The notes under the pieces are model-generated. The model was not told the origin of the DNA. It did no database searches and was given only the letters and a program-made list of their open reading frames with translations. A stretch of DNA of 64,000 nucleotides from Sporosarcina thermotolerans (GTDB taxonomy: Bacteria > Bacillota > Bacilli > Bacillales_A > Planococcaceae): assembly GCF_030067815.1 (NCBI RefSeq), contig NZ_CP125968.1, positions 1,852,001 through 1,916,000 on the forward strand, in the 5' to 3' direction. Below, one piece after another: positions 26,490 to 35,474 of the stretch. Numbering within the stretch: position 1 is the first letter of the stretch; the number at the start of each line of letters is the position of its first letter. Made by a program: the position numbers and the translations under genes.

Positions 26490-27329
26490 ATGCAAATTTC
26501 CTTACCATTCAATTATGATTTTGAACGAGCACTCGAACGGTTGGCGGGGGATCCTGTAAATGCAGTCGATTTACAAAAACGGGAAGTGAAGATTCCGATG
26601 GAAGAGGGGAATGTCATCACTCTACGCGGTTTAGGCACCACGGATTCACCTTCGTTTTTGCTGGAGAACGCAATAGATGAATCGCAAGTTGATAAAGTGA
26701 AATCCTTTTTTCATTTTGATCGGCGTTTAGATACGGTTTCTGATCATTTCCGGGATACCAACCTTGAGAAGCTTTTCGTCGAACATGCTGGTACACCGCT
26801 TATCAAAGAGTTCTCGCTTTACGGTACACTAATGAAAAGTATCATTCACCAACAGCTAAATCTTGCATTTTCGCATGTTTTAACGATGCGATTTGTTGAG
26901 AACTCTGGCGAAAATCAAGATGGGGTATGGCGATATCCAGAACCTGAAAAAATCGCCGCACTAAAAGTGGAGGATTTACGTCAGCTTCAATTTAGTGGGA
27001 GGAAAGCTGAATATGTAATCGGACTTTCACGTGCAATTGTCGATGGAAATCTAGACTTGAATAAGTTTGAAAAGATGGAAGATGAAGAGATAATTCATGA
27101 AATGGTTGCCCATCGTGGGATTGGGCCATGGACTGCACAAAACTTTCTCATGTTCGGTTTAGGGCGGCCGAATCTATTCCCTATAGCAGATATAGGGTTG
27201 CAAAACGCCCTGAAAAATATATGGGCAATGGACCGTAAACCGACAAAAGAAGAAATTATGGAACAAATTCCGATTTGGAAACCATACTTAAGCTACGCCG
27301 CATTGTATTTATGGAGAAGTATAGAGTGA
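26490..27329 (+). CDS. DNA-3-methyladenine glycosylase II (AlkA family)
   Basis: 279 residues. N-terminal AlkA-type domain (about residues 1-90), then the HhH-GPD repair domain with LMKSIIHQQLNLAFSHVL near residue 113 and the helix-hairpin-helix HRGIGPWTAQNFLMFGLG near residue 210, followed by IADIG with the catalytic Asp (D226 region). It removes alkylated purines from DNA. It resembles Bacillus YfjP. ATG 26490 follows AAAGGGGGG. No ada-type gene is adjacent. Confidence 0.9.
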   Translation: MQISLPFNYDFERALERLAGDPVNAVDLQKREVKIPMEEGNVITLRGLGTTDSPSFLLENAIDESQVDKVKSFFHFDRRLDTVSDHFRDTNLEKLFVEHAGTPLIKEFSLYGTLMKSIIHQQLNLAFSHVLTMRFVENSGENQDGVWRYPEPEKIAALKVEDLRQLQFSGRKAEYVIGLSRAIVDGNLDLNKFEKMEDEEIIHEMVAHRGIGPWTAQNFLMFGLGRPNLFPIADIGLQNALKNIWAMDRKPTKEEIMEQIPIWKPYLSYAALYLWRSIE

Positions 27330-27339
27330 CACTTTGAGC

Positions 27340-27372
27340 ATGAAAAAAGCTTCCCTATATAGGAAAGCCAGG
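27340..27372. terminator. Bidirectional terminator
   Basis: AAAAAGCTTCCCTATA / TATAGGAAAGC hairpin between the glycosylase gene and a small minus-strand gene; the T run lies on the minus side. Confidence 0.75.
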
Positions 27373-27379
27373 TTATTTA

Positions 27380-27529
27380 TTATGAATGTGTATGTTCGTT
27401 TTCTTGTTCAAAGCGGTCGTCAAAGAAGAGGAAATTTTCATCGTTCAGGTCCGAGATGCGTTCCTTGTTGAGACCTAATGAAAGATTTCCCTCAAAGATT
27501 GTTTCCCACCAAGTATCTGTTGTTGTCAT
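27380..27529 (-). CDS. Small acidic hypothetical protein
   Basis: 49 residues from ATG 27529, with GGAGG 8 bases upstream; an earlier ATG at 27535 is too close to the site. The sequence MTTTDTWWETIFEGN...NDENFLFFDDRFEQENEH is acidic, aromatic and without cysteine. A terminator follows. The good ribosome site plus terminator support a real gene. I do not recognise the family. The stretch from 27536 to 27843 otherwise holds only AT-rich promoter-like sequence (TATATTGACA near 27808). Confidence 0.55.
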   Translation of the reverse strand: MTTTDTWWETIFEGNLSLGLNKERISDLNDENFLFFDDRFEQENEHTHS

Positions 27530-27843
27530 GTTCATTTCCTCCATTTCAATTATATTCACTATTTGCGATTGTGTAATTCCTTACCCTGTACTGAAAGGAA
27601 CTAAAACGTAAACCATTGAAAAAGAATCTTAAGGCCTATTGTTAGATGGAGTCCTTCAATCCATCTTTTGGTAGTGATTTCAATTGAAAATAACAGAAAA
27701 GCAGGAATGCCCCAACGATTTGTGTAACCATAGTATATGTTGACAAGCTTTTCGCCAAACTGCGTAATTGGTCGGAATTTGTCGTTTTAAATTCAGTCCT
27801 TTTGCTATATTGACAATTTGTTTTCGCTGAAGGAGGCGCCGAG

Positions 27844-29232
27844 ATGTTGGATGTTCAAAATAATATTGATACAATAATCGAATTGCAGCAAAGCTTATAC
27901 CTGACGGGCAAGACAAAAGACGCCGATTTTCGAATTGAAATGTTGATGCGCTTGAGAGATGCGATCAAATTGAATGAAGATAAAATTCATGAAGCCTTGA
28001 AGAAAGATTTAGGGAAGAGTCCTTTTGAAGCGTATGTAACTGAAGTAGGATTTGTTTTATCGAGTATTTCATTGATGATAAAAAACTTGAGAGAATGGAT
28101 GAAGCCTGAGCAAGTGAAAACACCAGCCCATTTACAACCTGCAAAAAGTTTCATCGTACGCGAGCCATATGGTTCGGTATTAATCATCGGCCCTTTTAAT
28201 TATCCTTTCCAATTAATAATGGATCCGTTAGTTGGAGCCATTGCAGCCGGTAATTGTGCAGTTGTTAAACCGTCAGAAGCTACTGTTCACACAACGACAC
28301 TTATAAATGAACTATTAACGGAACTCTACCCATCCGATTTTATCCATGTCGTAAATGGCGGAATTGAGGAGACAAATGCTCTTATACACGCACCATTCGA
28401 CTATATTTTTTTTACTGGAAGTGTAACGGTCGGAAAAATCGTCATGAAAGCTGCCGCTGAAAGACTTACTCCTTTAACGCTCGAGTTAGGTGGAAAAAGT
28501 CCTGTAATTGTTGATCAAACAGCGAATATAAAAATTGCAGCTGAGCGGATTGTTTGGGGGAAATTTCTTAATAATGGACAAACCTGTGTTGCGCCAGATT
28601 ATATCCTTGTACATGAGACTGTGAAGGATAAGCTGATAAAGGAAATTGTCAATTGCATACGAGATTTTTACGGCGAAGAAGTTTCCGCAAGTGTGGATTA
28701 CGGCAGGATTGTTAACTCCAAGCATTTTGATCGTTTGTCGGAGTTGATTCAAAAAGAGAAGAAGAATATTGTATTCGGCGGTAAAATGGATCGCGATGAT
28801 TTATTCATCAGCCCGACGATTTTGGATAATGTCACTTGGTCGAATCCGTCCATGGAGGATGAGATTTTCGGACCTATCCTACCGATTCTAACTTATCAGA
28901 ATTTAGGGGGAGTTATTCATAGAATTCAAAAATTACCGAAGCCGCTATCAGCTTACCTATTTAGTGAGAATACACAAGCACGGGAATACTTTTTGGGAAA
29001 TCTCCCATTTGGTGGAGGTTGTATAAATGATACGATTTCCCATGTTGGTAACATTCATCTACCGTTTGGGGGAGTCGGCGCATCCGGTATGAACGCCTAC
29101 CATGGCAAAGCAAGTTTTGATTTGTTCACCCATTCAAAATCAATTTTGAAGAAGAGTACGAAACTTTCTGTGCGTATGGGATTCCCGCCATATGGAAATA
29201 AACTTTCGCTTATCAAGCGAATCATTCGATAA
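27844..29232 (+). CDS. Aldehyde dehydrogenase (class 3-like)
   Basis: 462 residues, short ALDH3-type (no mitochondrial-style N-terminal extension). Motifs: IIGPFNYPFQLIMDPLVGA near residue 115, FTGSVTVGK near 190 (NAD binding), LTLELGGKSP near 213 with the general-base Glu, and NNGQTCVAPDY near 244 with the catalytic cysteine. LPFGGVGASGMNAYHGK near 404 is the class 3 tail. A basic hydrophobic C-terminus (MGFPPYGNKLSLIKRIIR) may anchor it to membrane. It oxidises fatty or aromatic aldehydes, as expected of YwdH-like proteins. AAGGAGG precedes ATG 27844. Confidence 0.92.
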   Translation: MLDVQNNIDTIIELQQSLYLTGKTKDADFRIEMLMRLRDAIKLNEDKIHEALKKDLGKSPFEAYVTEVGFVLSSISLMIKNLREWMKPEQVKTPAHLQPAKSFIVREPYGSVLIIGPFNYPFQLIMDPLVGAIAAGNCAVVKPSEATVHTTTLINELLTELYPSDFIHVVNGGIEETNALIHAPFDYIFFTGSVTVGKIVMKAAAERLTPLTLELGGKSPVIVDQTANIKIAAERIVWGKFLNNGQTCVAPDYILVHETVKDKLIKEIVNCIRDFYGEEVSASVDYGRIVNSKHFDRLSELIQKEKKNIVFGGKMDRDDLFISPTILDNVTWSNPSMEDEIFGPILPILTYQNLGGVIHRIQKLPKPLSAYLFSENTQAREYFLGNLPFGGGCINDTISHVGNIHLPFGGVGASGMNAYHGKASFDLFTHSKSILKKSTKLSVRMGFPPYGNKLSLIKRIIR

Positions 29233-29303
29233 TTATACTGGGAAAAACCTGTTTTATTGTAGTAGTATAAGTATCATATAAAACGAAAAAGGGGATGTAG
29301 GGA

Positions 29304-30352
29304 ATGTATCAATTTAATGAGGCAAGAACGACAGAGCTGTTAAAAAGATTAGTGGAAACACCAAGTCCTTCCGGTTTTACCGAAAAGGTGATGAAAGTAA
29401 TCAGCGATGAATTTACGAATATTGGTGTCACTTACAAACGAACGAATAAAGGGGCAATTATCGCGACGGTTAAAGGGAAAGACGATTCCCGCCATCGATT
29501 ATTGACGGCACATACTGATACACTCGGAGCAATGGTCAAAGAAATAAAGAGTAACGGAAGACTTAAGTTAGCGATGATTGGCGGATTTAATTGGAATGCT
29601 GTTGAAGGAGAGTATTGTCATATACATACAGCTTCCGGCAAGGAAGTTCGAGGGACAATCCTTATGCACCAAACTACAGTTCACGTATACCGCAACTCAG
29701 GTACTGCAGAAAGAAATGCAGACAATATTGAAGTTCGCATTGATGAAAAGGTGAAAAATGCAGCTGAAACGAAAGCGCTTGGCATTGAGGTGGGAGATTT
29801 CGTTTCATTTGACCCAAGATTTGAAGTGACTCCAAGCGGGTTTATCAAATCAAGACATCTTGATGATAAAGCGAGCACAGCGTTGTTGGTTGACCTCGTC
29901 CGTTCGGTAACGGAAAATGGGATTGAATTACCAAATACAACGCACTTCTATATATCGAACAATGAAGAGATCGGTTACGGAGGGAACTCCAATATCACGC
30001 CTGAAACAGTTGAATACATAGCTGTCGACATGGGGCAATAGGAGATGGACAATCCTCGGATGAATACACAGTTTCAATTTGTGCAAAGGATTCGAGCGGT
30101 CCGTATCATTATGCATTAACAAGACATTTGACGGGTCTTTGTGAAAAAGGAAGCATTCCATTCAAGCTTGATATTTATCCATACTATGGTTCGGATGCGT
30201 CTGCTGCAATCCGTGCAGGATTCGATGTAAAGCATGCATTATTCGGACCGGGGATTGAATTGTCCCATGCACTTGAGAGGACACATGTCGACTCGTTAAA
30301 AGCGACAGCACAATTACTACATTCGTATATTACTTCAGACATGATGGATTGA
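29304..30352 (+). CDS. M42 family aminopeptidase, frameshifted
   Basis: Two segments join to 349 residues after adding one G to the G4 run at 30032-30035 (VAVDMGAIGDGQSSDEY). Metal ligands are in AHTDTLGAMV near residue 70, the HLDDKAS segment near 193, SNNEEIGYGG near 222, VDMG and the C-terminal ELSHALERTHVDSL. This is the tetrahedral-type cobalt/zinc aminopeptidase family, acting on glutamyl or other N-terminal residues in the cytosol. ATG 29304 follows GGGGATG. It runs 13 bases ahead of murE, suggesting co-transcription. Confidence 0.9.
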
Positions 30353-30365
30353 TTGGAGGCAGGTC

Positions 30366-31855
30366 ATGGAAAGCGAATATTTATTCTCAAGCTTACCGAT
30401 AAAGAAAGTGGAAGGGAATTTACCTGAAATTGTTACAGATCTTGCTGTGGATTCCCGTACTGTGAATGCTGGCGGCGTTTTTGTTTGTATTGAAGGTTTT
30501 ACAGTGGATGGACATGCTTATGTGCAAAAAGCAATCGACCAAGGGGCGCGAGTTATTGTTGCGTCACGTGAAATCGAAGTGGATTTGGACAAGCAAGCAG
30601 TCGTCTATGTTGAAGATACCACAAGGGCAGTCGCCTTACTCGCACCGAGATTCTTTAATTATCCTTCCAAACAGATGACGATGATCGGTGTTACCGGTAC
30701 AAACGGAAAAACAAGTGTCAGCAATATGCTGCACTCCATATTAAGTCATGTCGGCGAAAAGTCAGCTGTTACTGGAACGATTGGATTTAACTTGGATGGA
30801 GTGTTATATGAAACAGAAAACACTACAGCTGATGTATTGACGACCCAGCAGATGATCAATCAGGCGGCAAATGCAGCTTGCACAACAATGACGATGGAAG
30901 TTTCTTCACATGGCCTTATGGAAGGAAGATTGGCTGGTACGGAGTTCGATATTGCCGTGTTTACGAATTTATCACATGACCATTTGGACTTCCATAAGAC
31001 TATGGAAAACTACGGCTACGCAAAAGGTCTATTATTTGCTCAGCTTGGACAAGATTTAAGTCAATCGAAATTTGGAATAGTGAATGTTGATGATCCTTGG
31101 GGTGGGCGAATGATGGAAATGACACCTTACCCTATTTTGACGTATGCAGTTCATAAAAATGCAGATTTTATGGCGAAAGACATTAAGTTAACTGTGGAAG
31201 GCACAACATTTACATTAGTGTCACCCGTGGGAGAGTTTGAAGCTTCCATGTCCCTAATTGGAGAGTTTAATGTCTATAACGCGCTTGCCGTCATTGCTGC
31301 GCTATTTGCAAAAGGGCTTGAAATGGAAGAAATTTTAGACGGGCTTGCTGTTATTCCGGCAGCGAAAGGTCGAATGGAAAAAGTGGAAACCGATATGCCA
31401 TTGACGATTTATATCGATTATGCCCATTCTCCAGATGCAATAGAAAAGGCGATTCAAGCTGTTCTTCCATATAAAGATGCTGATAGCAAATTAATCTTTG
31501 TTATCGGGACAGGGGAAATAGAGACAGACAGAAACGTCCAATCATGGCGGAGAAGGCTTCGATTTCGGATTATGTTATTTTAACGACTGATGATCCTCGT
31601 GATGAGCCATTTGAATCCATCCTTGCCGAATTGGAAGCAGGTATGAAACATGAACGCTATGCGTGCATAGGGGATCGGGAAGAAGCTGTCCGCCATGCTG
31701 TTTCAGTTGCTGATCCAGGAGACATCATTATTTTTGCAGGAAAAGGTCATGAAGATTTTCAAATTGTAGGCAGGGAAAAACTGCCGCATTCAGATGCAAC
31801 AATCGCATTGGATGAGGCGAAGAAAAAGTTTGGCGAAGGTATTTTGGACAATTGA
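30366..31855 (+). CDS. murE: UDP-MurNAc-tripeptide synthetase MurE, frameshifted
   Basis: Two segments form a 496-residue Mur ligase once one G is added to the G4 run at 31512-31515 (VIGTGGNRDRTKRPIMAE). It has the N-terminal UMAG-binding domain, the ATP-binding GVTGTNGKTSVSNML near residue 110, TMEVSSHGL near 178, FTNLSHDHLDFH near 200, IDYAHSPDAIEKAI near 350, and the amino-acid pocket TTDDPRDEP. The enzyme adds the third residue of the peptidoglycan stem. The DDPR-type motif is like DAP-adding MurE, but the position outside the division cluster next to prfC is like Lys-adding MurE of staphylococci, so the amino acid is uncertain. A broken murE would be lethal, so the indel must be a read error or the gene duplicated elsewhere. 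Confidence 0.92.
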
Positions 31856-31863
31856 GTATGACG

Positions 31864-31896
31864 AAAAAGCTGTCTCTGGGGCAGCTTTTTCTATTT
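31864..31896 (+). terminator. Terminator after murE
   Basis: AAAAAGCTGTCTC / GGGGCAGCTTTTTC hairpin with T tract. Confidence 0.8.
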
Positions 31897-31991
31897 TACA
31901 TATAATGTTCTATTGACAAAGAAAAAAATGTTGAAATTGGCTCGTAATCTGTCTATGCTTATAAAAGCAGAAAAGAAGGAGTTCGTTTAAA

Positions 31992-33565
31992 ATGCAAAGA
32001 CCTATAAATGAAGAAATCGCATCCCGACGCACATTCGCAATCATTTCCCACCCAGATGCTGGGAAAACGACTATGACTGAAAAACTGCTTTATTTCGGTG
32101 GGGCAATTCGGGACGCAGGTACTGTAAAAGGTAAAAAGACTGGTAAGTATGCAACGTCCGACTGGATGGAAATTGAAAAGCAACGTGGAATTTCAGTTAC
32201 ATCATCGGTTTTGCAATTTGACTATGATGAGAAGCGCGTCAATATTTTGGATACACCGGGACATGAGGACTTCAGTGAAGATACGTACCGTACACTAATG
32301 GCTGTAGATGCCGCTGTCATGATGGTCGATTCAGCAAAGGGAATTGAACCTCAAACAATCAAGTTGTTCAAAGTTTGTCGAATGAGAGGCATTCCTATTT
32401 TCACGTTCATGAACAAGATGGACCGCCAAGGGAAAGAACCGCTTGAATTAATGGAAGAACTTGAGGAAGTTCTTGAAATTCAATCTTATGCCATGAACTA
32501 TCCGATCGGTATGGGGAAAGAGTTTATCGGCGTATACGATCGATTCAATAATAGGATTGAACAAGCGCGTGTTGAAGGCGACAGTCATTACCTACCTTTG
32601 AATGAAGAAGGGGAGCTTGCAGTCGAGCACCCGATGACAGAAACGTCCTATTATAAACAGGCTATTGAAGATGTAATGCTATTGAATGAGGCTGGAAATA
32701 AATTTGATATTGAGCGTGTATCGAAAGGTGAGTTGACACCGGTATTTTTCGGTAGTGCATTGACTAATTTCGGTGTACAAACATTTTTGGAGACGTTTCT
32801 TCAATTTGCTCCACCGCCACAACCTCGTCAGACGAAGGAGGATCAGCAGGTCGACCCGCAATCTGAAGATTTTTCAGGATTTATCTTTAAAATTCAAGCG
32901 AATATGAATCCGGCTCACCGCGATAGAATTGCATTCGTTCGTATTGTATCTGGTGCCTTCGAAAGAGGAATGTCGGTTACTGTACCAAGGATTTCAAAGT
33001 CCTTTAAATTATCCCAGACAACACAATTCCTTGCGGATGATCGTGAAACTGTAAACGAAGCGGTTGCGGGGATATAATTGGTCTTTACGACACAGGGAAC
33101 TATCAGATTGGCGATACAGTAGTTGGGGGCAAGTTGAATTTCCAATTCGAAGCATTGCCGCAGTTTACTCCCGAGCTATTCGTACGAGTCACGGCAAAAA
33201 ACGTTATGAAATCAAAGCACTTCCATAAAGGGATTCTTCAACTGGTCCAGGAGGGTGCCATTCAATACTATAAAACACTTCATACAGAAGAAGTTATCCT
33301 CGGCGCTGTCGGTCAACTTCAATTCGAAGTGTTCGAGCACCGTATGAAAAACGAGTATAATGTTGAAGTCAATATGGAGCATGTCGGTTCAAAAGTCGCT
33401 CGTTGGATTGAAAATGAAAGTGATGTTAAAGAGTCAATGACAGGTCAACGCTCCATGCTTGTAAAAGACCGTTATGACAATCTTGTCTTCCTATTCGAAA
33501 ATGAATTCGCGCTCCGCTGGTTCGGAGATAAATATCCTGATATTAAGCTATATAACTTATTATAA
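31992..33565 (+). CDS. prfC: Peptide chain release factor 3, frameshifted
   Basis: 524 residues after adding one G to the G4 run 33068-33071 ([15 protein letters not shown]). GTPase motifs: G1 [14 protein letters not shown] near residue 19, G3 [14 protein letters not shown] near 86, and G4 NKMDRQ near 140. The C-terminal part contains [19 protein letters not shown], the RF3-specific domain. It uses GTP hydrolysis to recycle RF1/RF2 after termination. ATG 31992 follows AAGAAGGAG. The murE-prfC order is the same as in staphylococci. Confidence 0.95.
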
Positions 33566-33575
33566 GAACAACTGG

Positions 33576-33616
33576 AACCGGAAGGACTTACGTTTAAAAG
33601 TCCTCCCGGTTTTTTG
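33576..33616 (+). terminator. Terminator after prfC
   Basis: ACCGGAAGGACTT / AAGTCCTCCCGGT stem followed by a T6 run. Confidence 0.9.
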
Positions 33617-33630
33617 TCGATGGCGGGCGA

Positions 33631-33820
33631 GAAAACGAGCAGTTGTGAAGAAGAACGAGCGGATTCAGATATAAACGAGCGGTACCACGTAAGAACGAGC
33701 GATTCCAGGAATAAACGAGCGGTTCCACGAAAGAACGAGCGGATTTAGGAATAAACGAGCGGTTTCACGAAAGAACGAGCGATTAACAAATAAAACAAGT
33801 GCCTATTGATATAAACAAGC
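33631..33820 (+). repeat. 20-bp-period array, core AACGAGCG, about 10 copies
   Basis: Ten copies of a (G/T)AAACGAGC or AGAACGAGC core end at 33640, 33660, 33680 and so on to 33780, with decayed copies ending at 33800 and 33820. The step is exactly 20 bp. Linkers alternate between a GGTTCCACGAA type and a GATTTAGGAATA type. It starts 15 bases after the prfC terminator and has the same core as the arrays at 12.2 and 35.1 kb. 33821-33934 shows nothing else recognisable. Confidence 0.95.
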
Positions 33821-33934
33821 ACTGGTTGAAAAGATAGTAATATTAATTTGTAAAATGCATTTAGCGCGATATAGCAGATCAAAACACTAACCAAGTTTCC
33901 GCGGTTCAGCAATACGTCCATATGGTGCAAGGTT

Positions 33935-34912
33935 CTACGATAAAGGTAATTTAGTCTCGGGACGCAAGACAATATTGTATCTTGAACCTCTTCCGTTTCC
34001 AGTCAGTTCCGCCGACGATGTGGCCAGTAACCTTTTAGCTGTATGTCTGTCATTCAAGCGTGTGAAATAGCGGAATTCCTTGTTTGTGATATTTTCCCTT
34101 ATTAACATTGACCAATCAAATAAAGCATTTTGGTGTTCCTTTTTCCCTGTGTGACCGCAGCTTGTACATCTCCATTTTTGATATTCCCACTTCATGGAAA
34201 GGCTACTGCAAATGGGGCAGAAAACACCTGTTTTTATATCGCTAAGATGGATATTATATTTATTTATTAAAGGAAACGGGTGGAATTCTTTGTGGTTTTT
34301 AACCATCTTTTGTGCTAATGAGTGGATTTTCGGTTTGTCAAGAATGCTTTGAGTAACCGATAATGTTCTAAGATGTGCGGCAACTTCGTAGGTAAACATG
34401 ATGTCCATATTAGGGGGTTCCTCGATTATTAGTTCATTGTTATAAGCGAATGCAATTAATCCTTTTATTGGAATGTTGATTTTACGCTTTTTTAACCAAC
34501 TATTCAGATGGAACATTTTTCTTTCCACTTCAACAATTGGATTTTTCAATGGCAGTCTTTTTCCGGTGGGATATTCCTTGATAAACTGTAAAGGGTTAGA
34601 TTTAACAACGATCTTCTCCGCAATGTTCTTGACCTCCGAAATTACGATAAACGCTGGAGTAATCAATATGGAATCCATTTGGAAGAAAGTATTATCGTCG
34701 CAAAGTGTGACGTAATGCAATATAGCATGTGGAAAGTCGGGTTTGAATTCCGTTAAATACTTATCATATTGACTTTCACCCCCGAATCCGGCTTGTAAGT
34801 TGTACAATCTCTCTTCAATTCTTGTTCTTCTCTCATCTCCTTTCCCCATTCGTTTTAGCAATGCGATTAGTCCGTCAATTTCCATTGTCTTTGTTCTATT
34901 TTTTACTAACAC
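33935..34912 (-). CDS. NERD-domain protein with C-terminal zinc ribbon
   Basis: 325 residues from GTG 34912, set by GGAGGTGAT. The N-terminal NERD (nuclease-related) domain spans about residues 40-160, with GGESQYDKYL, DFPHAILHYVTL and QMDSILITPAFIVISEVKN; the Glu-x-Lys (SEVKN) fits the PD-(D/E)XK-type core. The C-terminus has a zinc ribbon CPICSS...CTSCGH (about residues 240-262) and a basic tail. It may bind or cut nucleic acid. Two Spo0A-box-like sites lie 30-68 bases upstream of the start. It is flanked by two repeat arrays of the same family. Confidence 0.85.
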   Translation of the reverse strand: MLVKNRTKTMEIDGLIALLKRMGKGDERRTRIEERLYNLQAGFGGESQYDKYLTEFKPDFPHAILHYVTLCDDNTFFQMDSILITPAFIVISEVKNIAEKIVVKSNPLQFIKEYPTGKRLPLKNPIVEVERKMFHLNSWLKKRKINIPIKGLIAFAYNNELIIEEPPNMDIMFTYEVAAHLRTLSVTQSILDKPKIHSLAQKMVKNHKEFHPFPLINKYNIHLSDIKTGVFCPICSSLSMKWEYQKWRCTSCGHTGKKEHQNALFDWSMLIRENITNKEFRYFTRLNDRHTAKRLLATSSAELTGNGRGSRYNIVLRPETKLPLS

Positions 34913-34942
34913 ATCATCACCTCCACTTCATTGTATCCAAAC

Positions 34943-34980
34943 TTGTCGAATTTTGGAATAGTCTGATTGAAATTGTCGAA
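34943..34980 (-). promoter_or_regulatory. Two Spo0A-box-like sites upstream of the NERD gene
   Basis: TTGTCGAA occurs at 34943-34950 and again at 34973-34980, exactly 30 bp apart. This is the core of the Spo0A-binding consensus (TTTGTCGAA). Both lie in the promoter region of the minus-strand NERD gene. 34981-35110 otherwise shows no feature. Confidence 0.5.
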
Positions 34981-35110
34981 AGTATTAAAAAATACGGCGG
35001 TATGTTTGATACAAAATGGTTAACGTCACGCGGTAAACCCTTTTTACTAAACATCTAAAATATCGCGCCAAGTGCCTTTGTCAAAATAAAAACGTACTTC
35101 GTTGTATGAT

Positions 35111-35355
35111 GAACGAGCGGATTCTGGAATACGAGCGGTTCCAGGAATAAACGAGCGGTTCCACGAAAGAACGAGCGGATCCAGGAATAAACGAGCGGTT
35201 CCACGAAAGAACGAGCGGATTTAGGAATAAACGAGCGGTTACACGAAAGAACGAGCGGTTCCAGGAATAAACAGCGGTTCCACGAAAGAACGAGCGATTC
35301 CAGGAATAAACGAGCGGTTCCACGATAGAACGAGCGGATTCAGATATAAACGAGT
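35111..35355 (+). repeat. 20-bp-period array, core AACGAGCGG, about 13 copies
   Basis: Core AACGAGCGG starts at 35112, 35130, then every 20 bp from 35150 to 35270, and 35289, 35309, 35329, 35349; one copy (near 35270) lost a base and the first step is 18 bp. Linkers alternate TTCCACGAAAG and TTCCAGGAATA types, giving a 40-bp dimer. The array ends about 120 bases upstream of the RND pump gene. Same core and orientation as the 33.6-kb array. Confidence 0.95.
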
Positions 35356-35474
35356 ACCTGCGCAGGGAAACGGTTGTATTTGGCGAAATATATATTGTAG
35401 TCCGCATTTGATGTTGGTTGTGAATTTCAATATGATGGATAGAGAGAGTTTTGTAAATGAAAGGAATTTTGCGA

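Noticed and set aside
30366-33565. Separate short genes at each half of murE, prfC and other split genes
   Set aside because: The halves align to one family each and one G restores the frame; treating them as two genes would be wrong.
34822-35058. 78-codon plus-strand frame upstream of the 35.1-kb array
   Set aside because: Overlaps the start of the NERD gene on the other strand; no ribosome site or family resemblance.
12181-35355. CRISPR-like arrays
   Set aside because: Core of about 10 bp, linkers of about 10 bp that alternate between a few types, no unique spacers, no cas gene in the window.
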